A stretch of DNA of 13,038 nt from Ichthyophonus hoferi (lineage: Eukaryota; Opisthokonta; Ichthyosporea; Ichthyophonida; Ichthyophonidae): NCBI GenBank assembly GCA_002751075.1, contig NAOQ01000485.1, positions 45,495 to 58,532 of the forward strand, read 5' to 3'. The notes below the pieces were generated by a model. The model was not told the origin of the DNA. It did not search any database and worked only from the letters and a program-made list of their open reading frames with translations. The first letter of the stretch is position 1; each line of letters begins with the position of its first letter. Shown here in pieces: positions 1 through 8,614 of this stretch. The position numbers and the translations under genes are program-made.

Positions 1-78
1 ACAATACAATACATTACATTACAATACAATACAATACAATACAATACAATACAATACAATACAATACAATACAATACA
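1..78. repeat. (ACAAT)n pentanucleotide microsatellite
   Basis: About fifteen head-to-tail copies of ACAAT, with two ACATT variants near the start, run from the window edge to about 78. The tract lies in the intron just before the first visible THOC6-like exon, and the array may continue outside the window. The same pentamer class, read on the other strand as TATTG, recurs in a later intron of this gene. Confidence 0.95.
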
Positions 79-146
79 CCATACTCTAAGCCACCACCCT
101 CTCTGTCCCTGTCTAATCCATACCCTTTCCTCTATCTCCCCTACAG

Positions 147-354
147 ATCCCCGTACAACCGAATGTACCAACACCCTGCACTGTCCTGCGGCCCAAGGTA
201 CCTATACCCCACGGCCTGCAGCCAACCTGAATGATAGGAGTAAAACAGCCCAGAATTTGGCGCCACCAACTACTAATACTAGACGACTTCCCGCCTCTCC
301 CTCACCTTTTACGGCTTCTAATGTAACCGGAAGTAGTAGCAAAGCTTCTGACAA
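147..354 (+). CDS. THOC6: THOC6-like gene, first visible exon
   Basis: The acceptor is ctcccctacag and the donor is AA|gtgagt. Only one frame is open. The exon starts with two bases completing a split codon and ends with two bases (AA) of the next split codon. It encodes PRTTECTNTL followed by about 55 residues rich in Ala, Pro, Thr, Asn and Ser, with no predicted fold that I can see. That low-complexity part sits where human THOC6 has a short loop between two propeller blades. Confidence 0.75.
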
Positions 355-3300
355 GTGAGTTTGTGGGTTAATGTTAGAGGTTGATTGCATAAATATAAAT
401 ATAAATATAAATATAAACGTACACATTCACATAAAACCTACTGTACCAGTGTACAGTATTTTGATTCATGTATCAGCAAATTACTCATAAGTAGTACTTT
501 ACACATTGGCATATCATATCCCTCCCCTCTCCCACTTTCTCCTATCTACTCACTCCTACTCACTCCCACTCTCTCCTACTCTTTCCTACTCTTTCCTACT
601 CTCTTCTACTCTTTCCTACTATCTTCTTTCTGCTCTCTCTCTTCTACTTTTTCTTTTCTACTATCTCTCTCCTATCTACTCACTCCCACTCACTCCCACT
701 CTCTCCTGCTATCTCTCTCCCAGTATCTCTCTCCTACTATCTCCTTTCTACTATCTCTCTTCTACTTCTCTCTCCTATCTACTCACTCCTACTCACTCTC
801 ACCTACCAGTACAAGAGGATCATCCAAAGGAAGTAGTAAGAGTCAAACTACCACACGTCAGCGTGATCTACAGATTGTGGGCAAGCAATGGGTTTCTAGT
901 TTGGCCTTTGACGAATCTGATACATGGATGGTATGTATATATATATATATATATCTACTTGCTTTCTCTCTCTCTTATCTTATTATTCTTCTTTTGTCTC
1001 TGATCTTTATTATCAATGCGCTTATATACACACATAGATAGACATATATATATATATATATATATATATTCATATATTTCTCATTAACCGATATCTCCTC
1101 ACACTAGTTGCAGCTACCAACCATATGTTGTTTTTCTTCTTTTTCTTCTTAGCGTTCATTATACCATATCTCGATATATCTGTATGCACGTGTTTGTACA
1201 AACCAACGATGTAATATGGCACACGAGAGGAACCTAAGGACCCTTATATATCTACAATACACAAACCATCTTAGCTAGTACCTCCTGCCTTACCTGGTTA
1301 TAGTGTCATGTTAGTTTGGGAACTTTTCAGTAATGCGTTTATTAATACAATAGTAACAAATATGTAACCTCTTCTTGTCATCGTTGTATTTCTTTGTTTT
1401 CATTTTTTTATTTTTTTTTATTTTTTCTTTCTCAAAAATCATGTTTTTGTTATTATATATTTTTTTGTAATGTAATGTATTGCCATATTGTATTATGTTG
1501 TATTGTATTGTATTGTTTTAAAGTACCAATCTCATATTTTTTTCTTCTATATTTATTACCTGTTGGTATTGGATAGACCTTACTAACTGCCTATATCCAA
1601 GGACATATTCGTCTGATACAACGTGAGAGAGAGAATGGGATGGCGATAGAACGATATGGAAATAACTAATACGAGTATATCTTTTACTATATATAGTATC
1701 CTATATCCCATATATAGTATATATTTGACTATATATGGTGAATAGATATGTTAAAGAGAAGGGAGATGTAGAAAGAAAACATAGCAGTGATAATTGGACA
1801 TGTCTAGTACTAGTGTATAATCATAAGCTAACCTGTGCATCTTTACATGCTTATACTTAACATATACATATGCACATACAATTACATTTAAATCTTTTAC
1901 TTACATACCCCATTACAAACATGCGTGTACATATATATATATAGGCTATGGGAGCACTACAGGGTCCATTCCTTTTCCATCTTCCCACACAACAGCTTCT
2001 ACCAGCCACCAAGCCTGTACCCCTGACCTTAGTTGCCCGCGCTGTGGCTATAGTAGAAAATGAAATATGTGTTGGTAGTAGTAATGGGAGACATGGAATG
2101 ATGAGGTGGAATATGAAGGGTGAACAAATGACCCCCACCCCTACGTCATGTACAGTTCAACATGCTATTGCTGTTAGCCCTGGTCTAGCTAAGGTATGTT
2201 TCTATATTATATTATATTGTGTTGTATTATATATTAGTAAATGGTATTATAGTACTCAAGGTTATTGGCTATATAAAACATGTAAATGAGCTTAAATACT
2301 AGTCATCTATATGTCGAGTTACATATCTTTACATTCTAAAGATGGTTGACAGGCATCTTTGTGTTATAATGTTAATGTGCTACCATTACAAGAGTAATAG
2401 TATAATAGTATACTCTTTTTACTTACACATATCCAGGTAGTTAGACTATTGTTTGTGGACATGCTAACAATCTTGTGTCTCAGAGGTTTTTTATAATAGG
2501 TTTACTAATTAGTGACATGTACAACTGGTGTGGCCAAGTACTAGTGTTCTTATGCTCTTTTGCAATTGTATTTATATTCACATACATTTATATAGCTAGT
2601 TGTAGCCACATCTATTGGTATATGTCGGACCATTTCCCATTGCCAGCATTTTTGGTTTCTCTTTTACATTTACTTTCTTATATATATAGTGTCAGATACA
2701 TTGATTTATTTTTCTCTGGCCACACCAACCAGCCGTCTATTTCTTTCTTGTTCACATTAGACCATCTCCTGTTATGCTTAATCTACCTCTTTATTATTAT
2801 ATACTATAGTGTAGTGTAGTATAGTATAGTATGGCGACTGTTGGTCCAAACTTTAGTTTACCATCTTGGTAATTCTGGCTTGAATATACTATATACATTG
2901 ATGTAAGCCAGTGTACTCGCAAAGATGAATTGAAAGTGAAGAATTGGACATGATACGAAGAAATCTCAGTTTGTTTTAGATGACAATGTTTAATTATTTA
3001 TAATTATAGATAATTTAATAGCATAATATTAGTAAATGTTGCTATATAAGCTAAGTCTATTCTAGTCATTCTATAACAGTAGTCTATGCATATATAACGT
3101 ATGATACCTATTATTATCATATAATCTTTTTAAGAGCTGTTCATCTACAGCTAAATACTTAAAACAACTATTAAATAAGAAAAGAACATATTGGTGACCT
3201 AATTACCTACTATTAACGATCTAATTAGCCTAATTAATACAAAACATTAGTAATATTATAATCAACTATAAAATATAGTCAATCAGCATATAAATCCACA

Positions 3301-3629
3301 TATAATTACATATAGTTATATATAAGCATATATAATATAGTATAATATATGTATTACATGGACTATATTACCTATTATACCAGCTATTCTGTCAATAAGC
3401 AATCTATTAATTGAAAATTTTTTTTCACCTATTCCTATATATAAAATAATAATATTAGAGTCGAGGTTTCAGCATGTTTTTGCTGGGCCCAAACATGCAA
3501 TTATATTCACTGATACACATGGCGGGGTTATGTATGGAAACACAGGTGGTTGCCATAGCCGGAGAGGGGTCAGGTGTGGATATTCTGGTAAATAGAAACT
3601 TCAAGTCATTCACCCTCACTCTCAATTAG
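147..3629 (+). CDS. THOC6: THOC6-like WD40 protein, 3' part of a spliced gene
   Basis: Four exons (147-354, 810-930, 1945-2193, 3546-3629) join in phase and give about 219 residues ending at TAG 3627-3629. The 5' exons lie upstream of the window. THOC6 is a WD40 beta-propeller subunit of the nuclear THO/TREX complex, which couples transcription to mRNA packaging and export. Seen in order: a PRTTECTNTL segment fitting the end of a WD repeat (human has D-L-R-T-A-K-E), a long Ser/Thr/Pro/Asn-rich linker, GKQWVSSLAFDESDTWM (human GRWIGCLATDSDWM), a blade with FLFHL, ICVGSSNGR and MRWNMKGE, and a last strand VVAIAGEGSGVDILVNRNFK matching the human end [20 protein letters not shown]. The order and spacing follow THOC6 apart from the linker, which is about 75 residues longer than I recall in human. 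Another WD40 protein is possible but fits less well. Confidence 0.8.
355..809 (+). other. intron with ATAAAT repeat and pyrimidine-rich tract
   Basis: This 455-base GT-AG intron carries an (ATAAAT)n microsatellite at 389-417. From about 518 to 808 it carries a nearly pure C/T tract made of irregular CTCCTACT, CTTTCCTACT and CTCACTCC units. Long readings through it consist of Ser, Leu and Tyr from the repeat and are not genes. The tract runs straight into the acceptor, so it doubles as a very long polypyrimidine tract. Confidence 0.85.
810..930 (+). CDS. THOC6: THOC6-like gene, second visible exon
   Basis: The acceptor is acctaccag and the donor is ATG|gtatgt. The first base completes the codon begun as AA in the previous exon, giving Asn, and the exon ends in phase 0. 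It encodes a Ser/Thr/Lys/Gln-rich stretch, then QIVGKQWVSSLAFDESDTWM. The W, the LAFDESD and the WM line up with W-I-G-C-L-A-T-D-S-D-W-M of human THOC6, the strand that opens the penultimate blade. Confidence 0.8.
931..1944 (+). other. intron with TA runs, poly-T and (TATTG)n
   Basis: This 1,014-base GT-AG intron holds (TA)n runs at 936-954 and 1044-1070. It also has a T-rich stretch near 1400-1430, a (TATTG)n pentamer array at about 1487-1515, and a cluster of short self-complementary TA-rich words (for example actatatatagt) between about 1687 and 1740. A further TA run precedes the acceptor at 1944. I see no exon in it. Confidence 0.75.
1945..2193 (+). CDS. THOC6: THOC6-like gene, third visible exon
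   Basis: The acceptor is atatatag and the donor is AAG|gtatgt. The 249 bases are 83 codons, phase 0 at both ends. The exon encodes a full propeller blade: GPFLFHLPTQQLLPATKP, then LVARAVAIVENEICVGSSNG, then MMRWNMKGEQM and AVSPGLAK. These correspond to human P-A-L-T-L-W-H-L, L-I-L-S-A-G-Q-G, V-N-Q-W-Q-L-S-G-E-L and S-P-G-L-L. This is the best-conserved exon in the window. Confidence 0.85.
2194..3545 (+). other. long last intron with pentamer repeats
   Basis: This 1,352-base intron is AT-rich. It has a degenerate (TATTA)n stretch at about 2203-2235 and a (TAGTG/TAGTA)n array at 2804-2832. A decoy or alternative acceptor, atatccag, lies at 2436 and is followed by 19 in-frame codons and a stop. 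The TA-rich part 2990-3460 shows no coding signal. Confidence 0.65.
3546..3629 (+). CDS. THOC6: THOC6-like gene, terminal exon
   Basis: Joining AAG at 2193 to GTG at 3546 in phase 0 gives K-VVAIAGEGSGVDILVNRNFK followed by SFTLTLN and TAG. This mirrors the human C-terminus closely: hydrophobic strand, Ala-Gly, Ser, Val-Asp, Asn, Phe-Lys/Arg, then alternating Ser/Thr-Leu to the end. The acceptor (gaaacacag) has a weak pyrimidine tract, so the exact junction is less sure than the reading frame. In the propeller this strand would close the last blade. Confidence 0.75.
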   Translation: MVAIAGEGSGVDILVNRNFKSFTLTLN

Positions 3630-3772
3630 AAGACTGCCTGTCAAGTGATATAATATTATAGTTTGTGTTCGGAATAGGTATAATAACAAGCATCAAACAT
3701 GTGCCGTTAACCCGCCATACCCATAGCGAACCTCCCCTGTTACCGTATGCAACAACATAAACAGCTTCAGTA

Positions 3773-3778
3773 AATAAA
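3773..3778 (+). promoter_or_regulatory. AATAAA polyadenylation signal
   Basis: A canonical AATAAA starts 144 bases after the THOC6-like stop codon and is followed 45-70 bases later by a T10A10 run and a T-rich stretch. It is the first AATAAA after the stop, so it is a plausible 3' end for that transcript. Confidence 0.55.
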
Positions 3779-3822
3779 AAACTGGCCACCATTAAAATGA
3801 ATGGTAGGCATAGTATTCCTTC

Positions 3823-3842
3823 TTTTTTTTTTAAAAAAAAAA
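3823..3842. repeat. T10A10 perfect palindrome
   Basis: Ten T followed directly by ten A forms a perfect 20-bp dyad just downstream of the poly(A) signal of the upstream gene. A weaker T7A7 word occurs near 11824-11837. Confidence 0.9.
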
Positions 3843-4171
3843 CAAACATTTTTACTGATCTTTCATTTTTTTGACCTGCCTACCTACCATAGTTGAATTT
3901 ATAATGTAGATAAGATATATACATGTTATATATATCTCACATGTATACCATATCTAGCATACCACCAATAAACCTTGGGAAAGAGTACAGGTTTTGTTGG
4001 AATCTAAGGTACAAGTAGATTTGGCTTCACGGTCAATGGACATGGACCATCCATTCTCCACCTTCGCTTGAGCTGGACTTTAATACCTCTAAAAGGTTTC
4101 TGACGAGAACTCCAAGTAACGCAATTATGACGTATTAACCTATAAATAAATGCAGTCAAATGCAATCCAAA

Positions 4172-4212
4172 AATAATATAATATAATGTAGTGTAATATA
4201 ATATAATATAAT
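4172..4212. repeat. (TAATA)n pentanucleotide microsatellite
   Basis: Repeated AATAT/TAATA pentamers with two TAGTG-type variants in the middle. The same mixture of TAATA and TAGTG units is seen at 2804-2832, so the two arrays are of one kind. Confidence 0.85.
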
Positions 4213-4837
4213 TCTTTTAATACAACTAAATATACTTATTTCATCAATTACCTATTGTGGACGAATTATGGATAATTAGATAATTAATTATAATTTATTA
4301 ATTGTGCCTGAGCTTGTAGTCCAGTACCCTAAATTTCTTTTTCCCCACGGATCCTGACTTAGTTGCTGTGGGAATCACTAACTTTGTTTGATTCTAGGAA
4401 TTACTGATGTGAATATATCTCTCCTTGTTACTGCCATAACGACTTATTTTAAGACAAACAAAAAATCAAAGTCTTTTATACAAACCGCTAATTAAATTAT
4501 ACACATACTCAAATCAAGAATTCAGACCAAGTTTTTTGTTGCTGGTTATATAGTTGTTGGTTTAGGTCAATACTGGTTGACCGTATGATTAACATTAGAG
4601 ATACGTATATCCCCACTTAAGGGTTCTACCGAACTGTGCGGTTAGCAACTTATTTTCCGACGATTATTCAAAGAATCGTTCTGTTGCTGCTACATATCTT
4701 GTTTGTTATCATAAACCACTATGTGTGATTAAATACCAATGACCAACACTATCTAAGAAACCAACGGTAAATTATCATGCTAGACTTCACTAAGCAACAA
4801 GTTCTAATTAACTATAATTAGTCACATCATATAACTA

Positions 4838-4857
4838 ATTAATTAACGTTAATTAAT
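4838..4857. repeat. 20-bp perfect palindrome
   Basis: attaattaac followed directly by its reverse complement gttaattaat. Every one of the ten pairs matches. Low complexity makes a chance origin possible in DNA this AT-rich. Confidence 0.9.
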
Positions 4858-5486
4858 AACTAACTCTTATGTACTGATTGACGCCTCATTGTAAATGCTA
4901 CTAATTATCTAGAGGTACAATACCACATAAACAATCAAGAATGTATTTTCGTACAAGACATCATGAAGTATACAGCCTAACACTTGTAGAAGCTGAGATA
5001 TTTCAACAGGCTTTATTACAGGCATTAGCATTATAAACCGTACATTATTATCCTATGAAATGTCTTAGATAAGATATTAGGTATCTAGTGCCACAACTAG
5101 CGTGCTGGTTCTTCCATCAATATATTATCTGTTATAGCATATTTCCTGTTTTGTGGCTCTTTTAAATTTTACTCTTATATCTACACTGTGAAACTAATGT
5201 TGTATTCTGATAACTCAAGTTTTAACTCCAATTTGATTTTAAAATAGTTTTACTACTGGTCCCAACCAAGCAACATTTTTATATATAATGATGCATCATG
5301 AACTTAATTGTAATGTGATAGTTGTGGTCTTATTAAAGGGAAGAAATATTCTAGCTGTACACTAGAAAAGTCTGCCTACCCACAGTGTTCTGAATTTACT
5401 ACAATTCGTACTGTTCTGGTGTATCCCATCTCTATGATTAATATCAATCAGTAATATATATTTAAATTTAGCCCTAATGACTCATT

Positions 5487-5640
5487 TGCATCTACATTTA
5501 ATATAAATGATTAATTTGTACGATATATTTAATTCTAGGTATTAGTTTATATCTAAAATAAATATTATGTATTAATTTATATTTACGAGTATTAATTACT
5601 ATTCTATATCTATATTTACTAATTGACAGCTTTCACCTAC
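5487..5640. repeat. diverged AT-rich tandem repeat, about 60-bp unit, left side
   Basis: The word ATCTA recurs at 5490, 5551 and 5608, and the sequence around it is similar each time: TTAGTTTATATCTA, then an A/T stretch, then ATTAATTTATAT or GATTAATTTGTAC. I count two complete diverged units and a partial third. A further related copy lies beyond the transposase remnant at about 6661-6725. Copies differ at roughly one base in five, so the array is old. Confidence 0.6.
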
Positions 5641-5660
5641 ATTTACAGGAGTTCCCGGAA

Positions 5661-5720
5661 ATAATTTGACAAATCCCCACATAAATGGACAGATCTCCAC
5701 ACTAGTTTGACAGATCCCAA
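5661..5720. repeat. three tandem 20-bp imperfect repeats
   Basis: The units are ataatttgacaaatccccac, ataaatggacagatctccac and actagtttgacagatcccaa, directly abutting. The shared core is TTTGACAGATCYCCAC. The unit length is not a multiple of three, so this is not a protein repeat. It lies about 180 bases past the transposase C-terminus, where subterminal transposase-binding repeats of DNA transposons can occur. That role is inference. Confidence 0.75.
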
Positions 5721-5897
5721 TAGACATTTTGAAAATATATATAAAACCGAAATAGAATAATAAAGGGGAAATAGGAAGAAATTTACTTCTTTTCTATTTT
5801 CCCTAGAGTAATTGTATTTTTTACACACATTTCTTATAATTTTTTAATCAAAAAATTCTTATATCAAGAAAAAGAAAAGGAATAATTGGAAAATCCT

Positions 5898-6657
5898 TTA
5901 TTTGTGTAATGTCCCAAGTAAATCTTTGTTCATTTTGCCTCACATTCTACTATATAAATTTGCAAATGTTATAGTCGAGCTTAAGTTGAAATCATCGAAG
6001 CTCCTTTAAATGTAAGTATTCATTATTTCCCTTCTATTAGCAATTGGCCTATAGGTATGAATTTTATTTTTTAATAACCCGAATACGTTTTCAATTGGGT
6101 TCAGTTCTGGTGGCAAACACAGTAATGTGATGTAAATGACCATCAGCAAATCTTTAACTTTACGAGAATGCTGAAACTTCGCATTGTTCATCACTGGGAC
6201 GACATTCGGATGTAGTCAATTGTTCCTGATTGCCTCATTAAAGAATGCTAGAAAGTGGCCTGTATTGAATGCACCATCGGTCATATTGTTATAAATGAGG
6301 CCAGAGAGAGAATGACTACACATGGATATATTCTGTTTTCTTGATAGAATAACAAATGATACGGCATCTTCATCTGGCATCTCATATCCGTAATGTCTAG
6401 ATGCATGTAGATTAAATCCACATCCATCTAGGAATACAATTCTCTTTTCTCTCATTCTGATTATCGTTGCAGCATAGTCTGCAACTGCTTTCAAATACAA
6501 TTATGTTAGAGCCACGTTTGACTTTTTTTCTCAACCTCTACCTAACCAAACTACTCGACTTCACCACCCTGTTCAAACCAGAACGGCTGGTTGATTCGTT
6601 CTCCCTCATTGATATCTCTCAATCCAACTCGTGTGAGAGAGTTTTCTCTACTATATA
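5898..6657 (-). pseudogene. broken Tc1/mariner-like (IS630 superfamily) DDE transposase
   Basis: Read on the minus strand, this is the catalytic half of a cut-and-paste DNA transposon protein. The first block has IVFLDGCGFNLHASRHYGYE (usual form: hydrophobic-D-E-S-G-F-N-L-H). Then follow GAFNTGHFLAFFNEAI, VVPVMNNAKFQHSRKVKDLL and LPPELNPIENVFGLLKNKI, ending near FANLYSRM. The first Asp and the final Glu are present, but the second catalytic Asp (usually M-D-N) reads Asn. The residues Tyr-Ser-Pro usually found between LPP and LNP are absent, giving 31 residues between the second and third catalytic positions rather than 34. In-frame stops lie at 6216-6218, 6006-6008 and 5940-5942, and the frame ends at 5898-5900. 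The N-terminal part (6501-6657) keeps GLRDINEGERIN, WFEQGGEVE and RLRKKVKRG in more than one frame. Roughly 100 codons normally joining it to the catalytic domain seem lost. I found no clear terminal inverted repeats or TA duplication. Confidence 0.88.
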
Positions 6658-6660
6658 ATA

Positions 6661-6725
6661 CCAAGTATTAGCTTGTATCTACAATCAATAATAATGGTTA
6701 ATTTATATGCATATTAAATACGAAT
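6661..6725. repeat. AT-rich repeat copy on the right side of the transposase
   Basis: GTATTAGCTTGTATCTACAA and the following AATGGTTAATTTATAT match the repeat units at 5487-5640 in the same direction, at about 80% identity over 44 bases by eye, ending in a shared GAATTACT/TAATTACT. It begins almost exactly where the recognisable transposase sequence stops. Confidence 0.55.
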
Positions 6726-7750
6726 TACTGGTTGCTAAAAAACTGTATCAGTGCGTTAATCAGCTATATAACTATAACGATATTTGATATATATTATGTA
6801 ATGAAGTTCGTATATGCTAATCAGTCACTTAAACGTCGTTGGGTTCCAATTGTGTATTCTTTATATGTAAAGTGCTATATTTAGAAAGCATAAAAAGGTT
6901 CTGTCTGAGACAGACTGGGGACACTTAATTTTGCAGAGATACTGAATAAAGGCTATACACTTTTTATCCTAAATCCTTTGCTTGTAATAGTCGACTGCCA
7001 CCCTGAACATGGGCGAGATAATTACTACGCTGGTGGAAATCGACAATACAAACATATGAAAACACCAGAACGAATAATTTTCTATTTTAGTTGGCACTTT
7101 GTGTTTTATTAATTTTTTTTTTATATTAAAAAACTGCGCATTTGTCTCACAAAATCTATAACCTTAAGAACTATATCTGTCCCTCGTTATGAATGATATG
7201 GTTTGGCCTTAGTATCATTAAATCTCCGGTATTTATTGGGTTTGCAGTTACTACTATCCGCCTCTTATCCAGCAATGCAATCGGCTGCTCATGTGAATTA
7301 ATAACCTGTATGATTGGTTTCTTGATCTTTATCTTGTAAGCTCTTTTTTACTCTAGTGAGCTCTTTCTGAGTTGCCTAAAAACTCTAAGAGCACTCCTTG
7401 ATCTAATGATTCGGTAAATGGAAATTTAGTAATATATTTATATCTAATATATACATATATACATTAGCTTATTGGGTTGTATAATGACTGGCTTATGTGA
7501 TTGGCTTAGCACTATATGCGAGCCGGATATTTAAATTTACACATCCCATATTAAGCATGACTCAAATTGTATTCCAATGAACATTAGCAACTTGCTTACT
7601 TTATTTAAGTGCATACCAATCATATCGCAATTCATGTTTGATTAACAATGCAACGTCCAATATGAGCTTCTGTAAATTCGTTCTTTCAGTAGAAGTAGTA
7701 TATTTTATACTGAATCTGATTTGACGTACAATATTCATGTATTATAAAAA
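6726..7750. other. gene-poor stretch
   Basis: I see no coding region or RNA gene here. The only local structure is a small hairpin word, TCTGTCT-G-AGACAGA, at 6900-6914, with CAGACTGGGGACAC directly after. AT-rich runs such as the T-rich stretch near 7110-7130 fill much of the rest. Confidence 0.6.
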
Positions 7751-7984
7751 TCAAGCTGAAGTCATTGCGATTTCTGCTTGTAGTACATGCGGCTGTTCTG
7801 AATTCAGAGGCATTTTAAAGTTCTTATTCTGCAATTTGTAGTAACTATGATACAAACTACTGTGGTAGTGGATAGGCACTATACATGTATCCTCTAATGG
7901 TTCAACTGTGCTAGGCTTGACTAGTTGGCCTTCTAGTAAAGAATCTGAATAATAAATTTCTACTACTTGAGAATTAAAAGACAT
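7751..7984 (-). CDS. short open frame with SDSLLEGQLV motif
   Basis: This is a 77-residue frame starting with ATG, with no family that I recognise. It has no membrane segment or signal peptide. Residues about 13-23 read SDSLLEGQLVK. They are followed by a Pro/Glu/Thr stretch and a Tyr/His-rich stretch (IHYHSSLYHSYYKLQNKN). The plus-strand frame at 11025-11207 shares this layout: SDPLLEGQLVN, a variable stretch, then SYHTYNPALSKK. At the DNA level 22 bases of the core are identical and similarity continues, weaker, for about 90 bases on the downstream side. Similarity across three codon positions and conserved spacing suggest related short proteins or first exons. A shared non-coding block is the alternative. 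Confidence 0.35.
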   Translation of the reverse strand: MSFNSQVVEIYYSDSLLEGQLVKPSTVEPLEDTCIVPIHYHSSLYHSYYKLQNKNFKMPLNSEQPHVLQAEIAMTSA

Positions 7985-8614
7985 AATATAAATTAATAAT
8001 AAAATAAATTTCCGGAAAAACTTTTAACATAAATTGGCAACTGAAAACAATAATAGTATATGTAACTTTCTTATTGTTTTGGGAACTTATTATCTTATTA
8101 TATGCGCATGGTGGCGAAACACCGATATACATGTGTAAAGTTCTGATTGGTTTGTTGTGTATCGGGATACTGAAACACTAGGTTACAGACCAACTACTTT
8201 TTGTTGACGTTAATAGGTAACTATGACCAATTGTAAGAAGCGGAGTAACAATAACAAAGCATAATCTATCTAAACATAAACATAGCGAAGAACTTGGTTC
8301 CAACACTTTGTAAATCATGACATTCATTTATCAATATATGGAAACAATTTGAATCATAGTTTTTGTGTGTTCCATAATTATGAGCACAGAGCACAAGTAA
8401 TTCGTACCTTATTATTGTTATACAAAGCTATCAATTTGCAATTAAAATATTTAGTCTTATTAGTAAGTTGTTGCTACACACACTACCATCTGCATTCATT
8501 TGTACTAATGCCAGAGTTACTCTGGCTTACACGAAGCAGGCGTATAAATTGCACTGTAATGTCGATGAAAGAGCTTTCTTTATTAGGGTATTTTTGCTTT
8601 TTATAAACAATGAA
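7985..8614. other. gene-poor stretch
   Basis: The only open frame of length (plus 8349-8606) gives a Leu/Cys/His-rich product typical of random AT-rich DNA and lacks any recognisable motif. I see no RNA gene and no clear repeat. Confidence 0.5.

Larger units (their letters stand above)
3843..5480. other. AT-rich intergenic stretch with no recognised gene
   Basis: No convincing gene is visible. A GC-richer patch at about 3960-4150 is open for about 54 codons on the minus strand (stop at 4004-4006) with words such as WSSRQKPF and RWRMDGPCPL. It is also open for shorter lengths in other frames on both strands, and I do not recognise a family. It may be a worn piece of a dispersed repeat. A (TAATA)n microsatellite lies at 4172-4212 and a 20-bp palindrome at 4838-4857. 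The rest is plain AT-rich DNA. Confidence 0.6.

Noticed and set aside
385-1041. Long plus-strand frames of 218 and 165 codons over the intron and second exon
   Set aside because: Most of each frame is Ser/Leu/Tyr translated from the pyrimidine repeat. Only 810-930 in one frame is a real exon, bounded by good splice sites.
1857-2138. 93-codon minus frame over the third visible exon
   Set aside because: Shadow of the plus-strand exon, which has clear family similarity and splice sites.
2475-2819. 114-codon plus frame, Ile/Tyr/Leu/Ser-rich and membrane-like
   Set aside because: Composition follows from TA-rich intron DNA, and it ends in the TAGTA microsatellite. No conserved motif is visible.
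3622-3849. 75-codon minus frame with a signal-peptide-like hydrophobic stretch
   Set aside because: It is antisense to the last exon and 3' untranslated region of the THOC6-like gene. Its N-terminus is the T10A10 run and no relative is apparent.
3950-4075. Plus reading NKPWERVQVLLESKVQVDL, which faintly recalls the PWERVHVD start of retroelement integrases
   Set aside because: It is too short, the catalytic context is absent, and the opposite strand is equally open. Not enough to name an element.
5643-5828. 61-codon minus frame beside the transposase
   Set aside because: It reads across the 20-bp tandem repeats and AT-rich DNA, has no motif, and the repeat period is not a multiple of three.
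6467-6658. Plus frame ending NSCERVFSTI, which recalls the SERVFS motif of hAT transposases
   Set aside because: It lies antisense to the N-terminal part of the Tc1/mariner-like transposase, whose WFEQGGEVE and RLRKK words lead on to the DDE blocks. The hAT likeness covers under ten residues.
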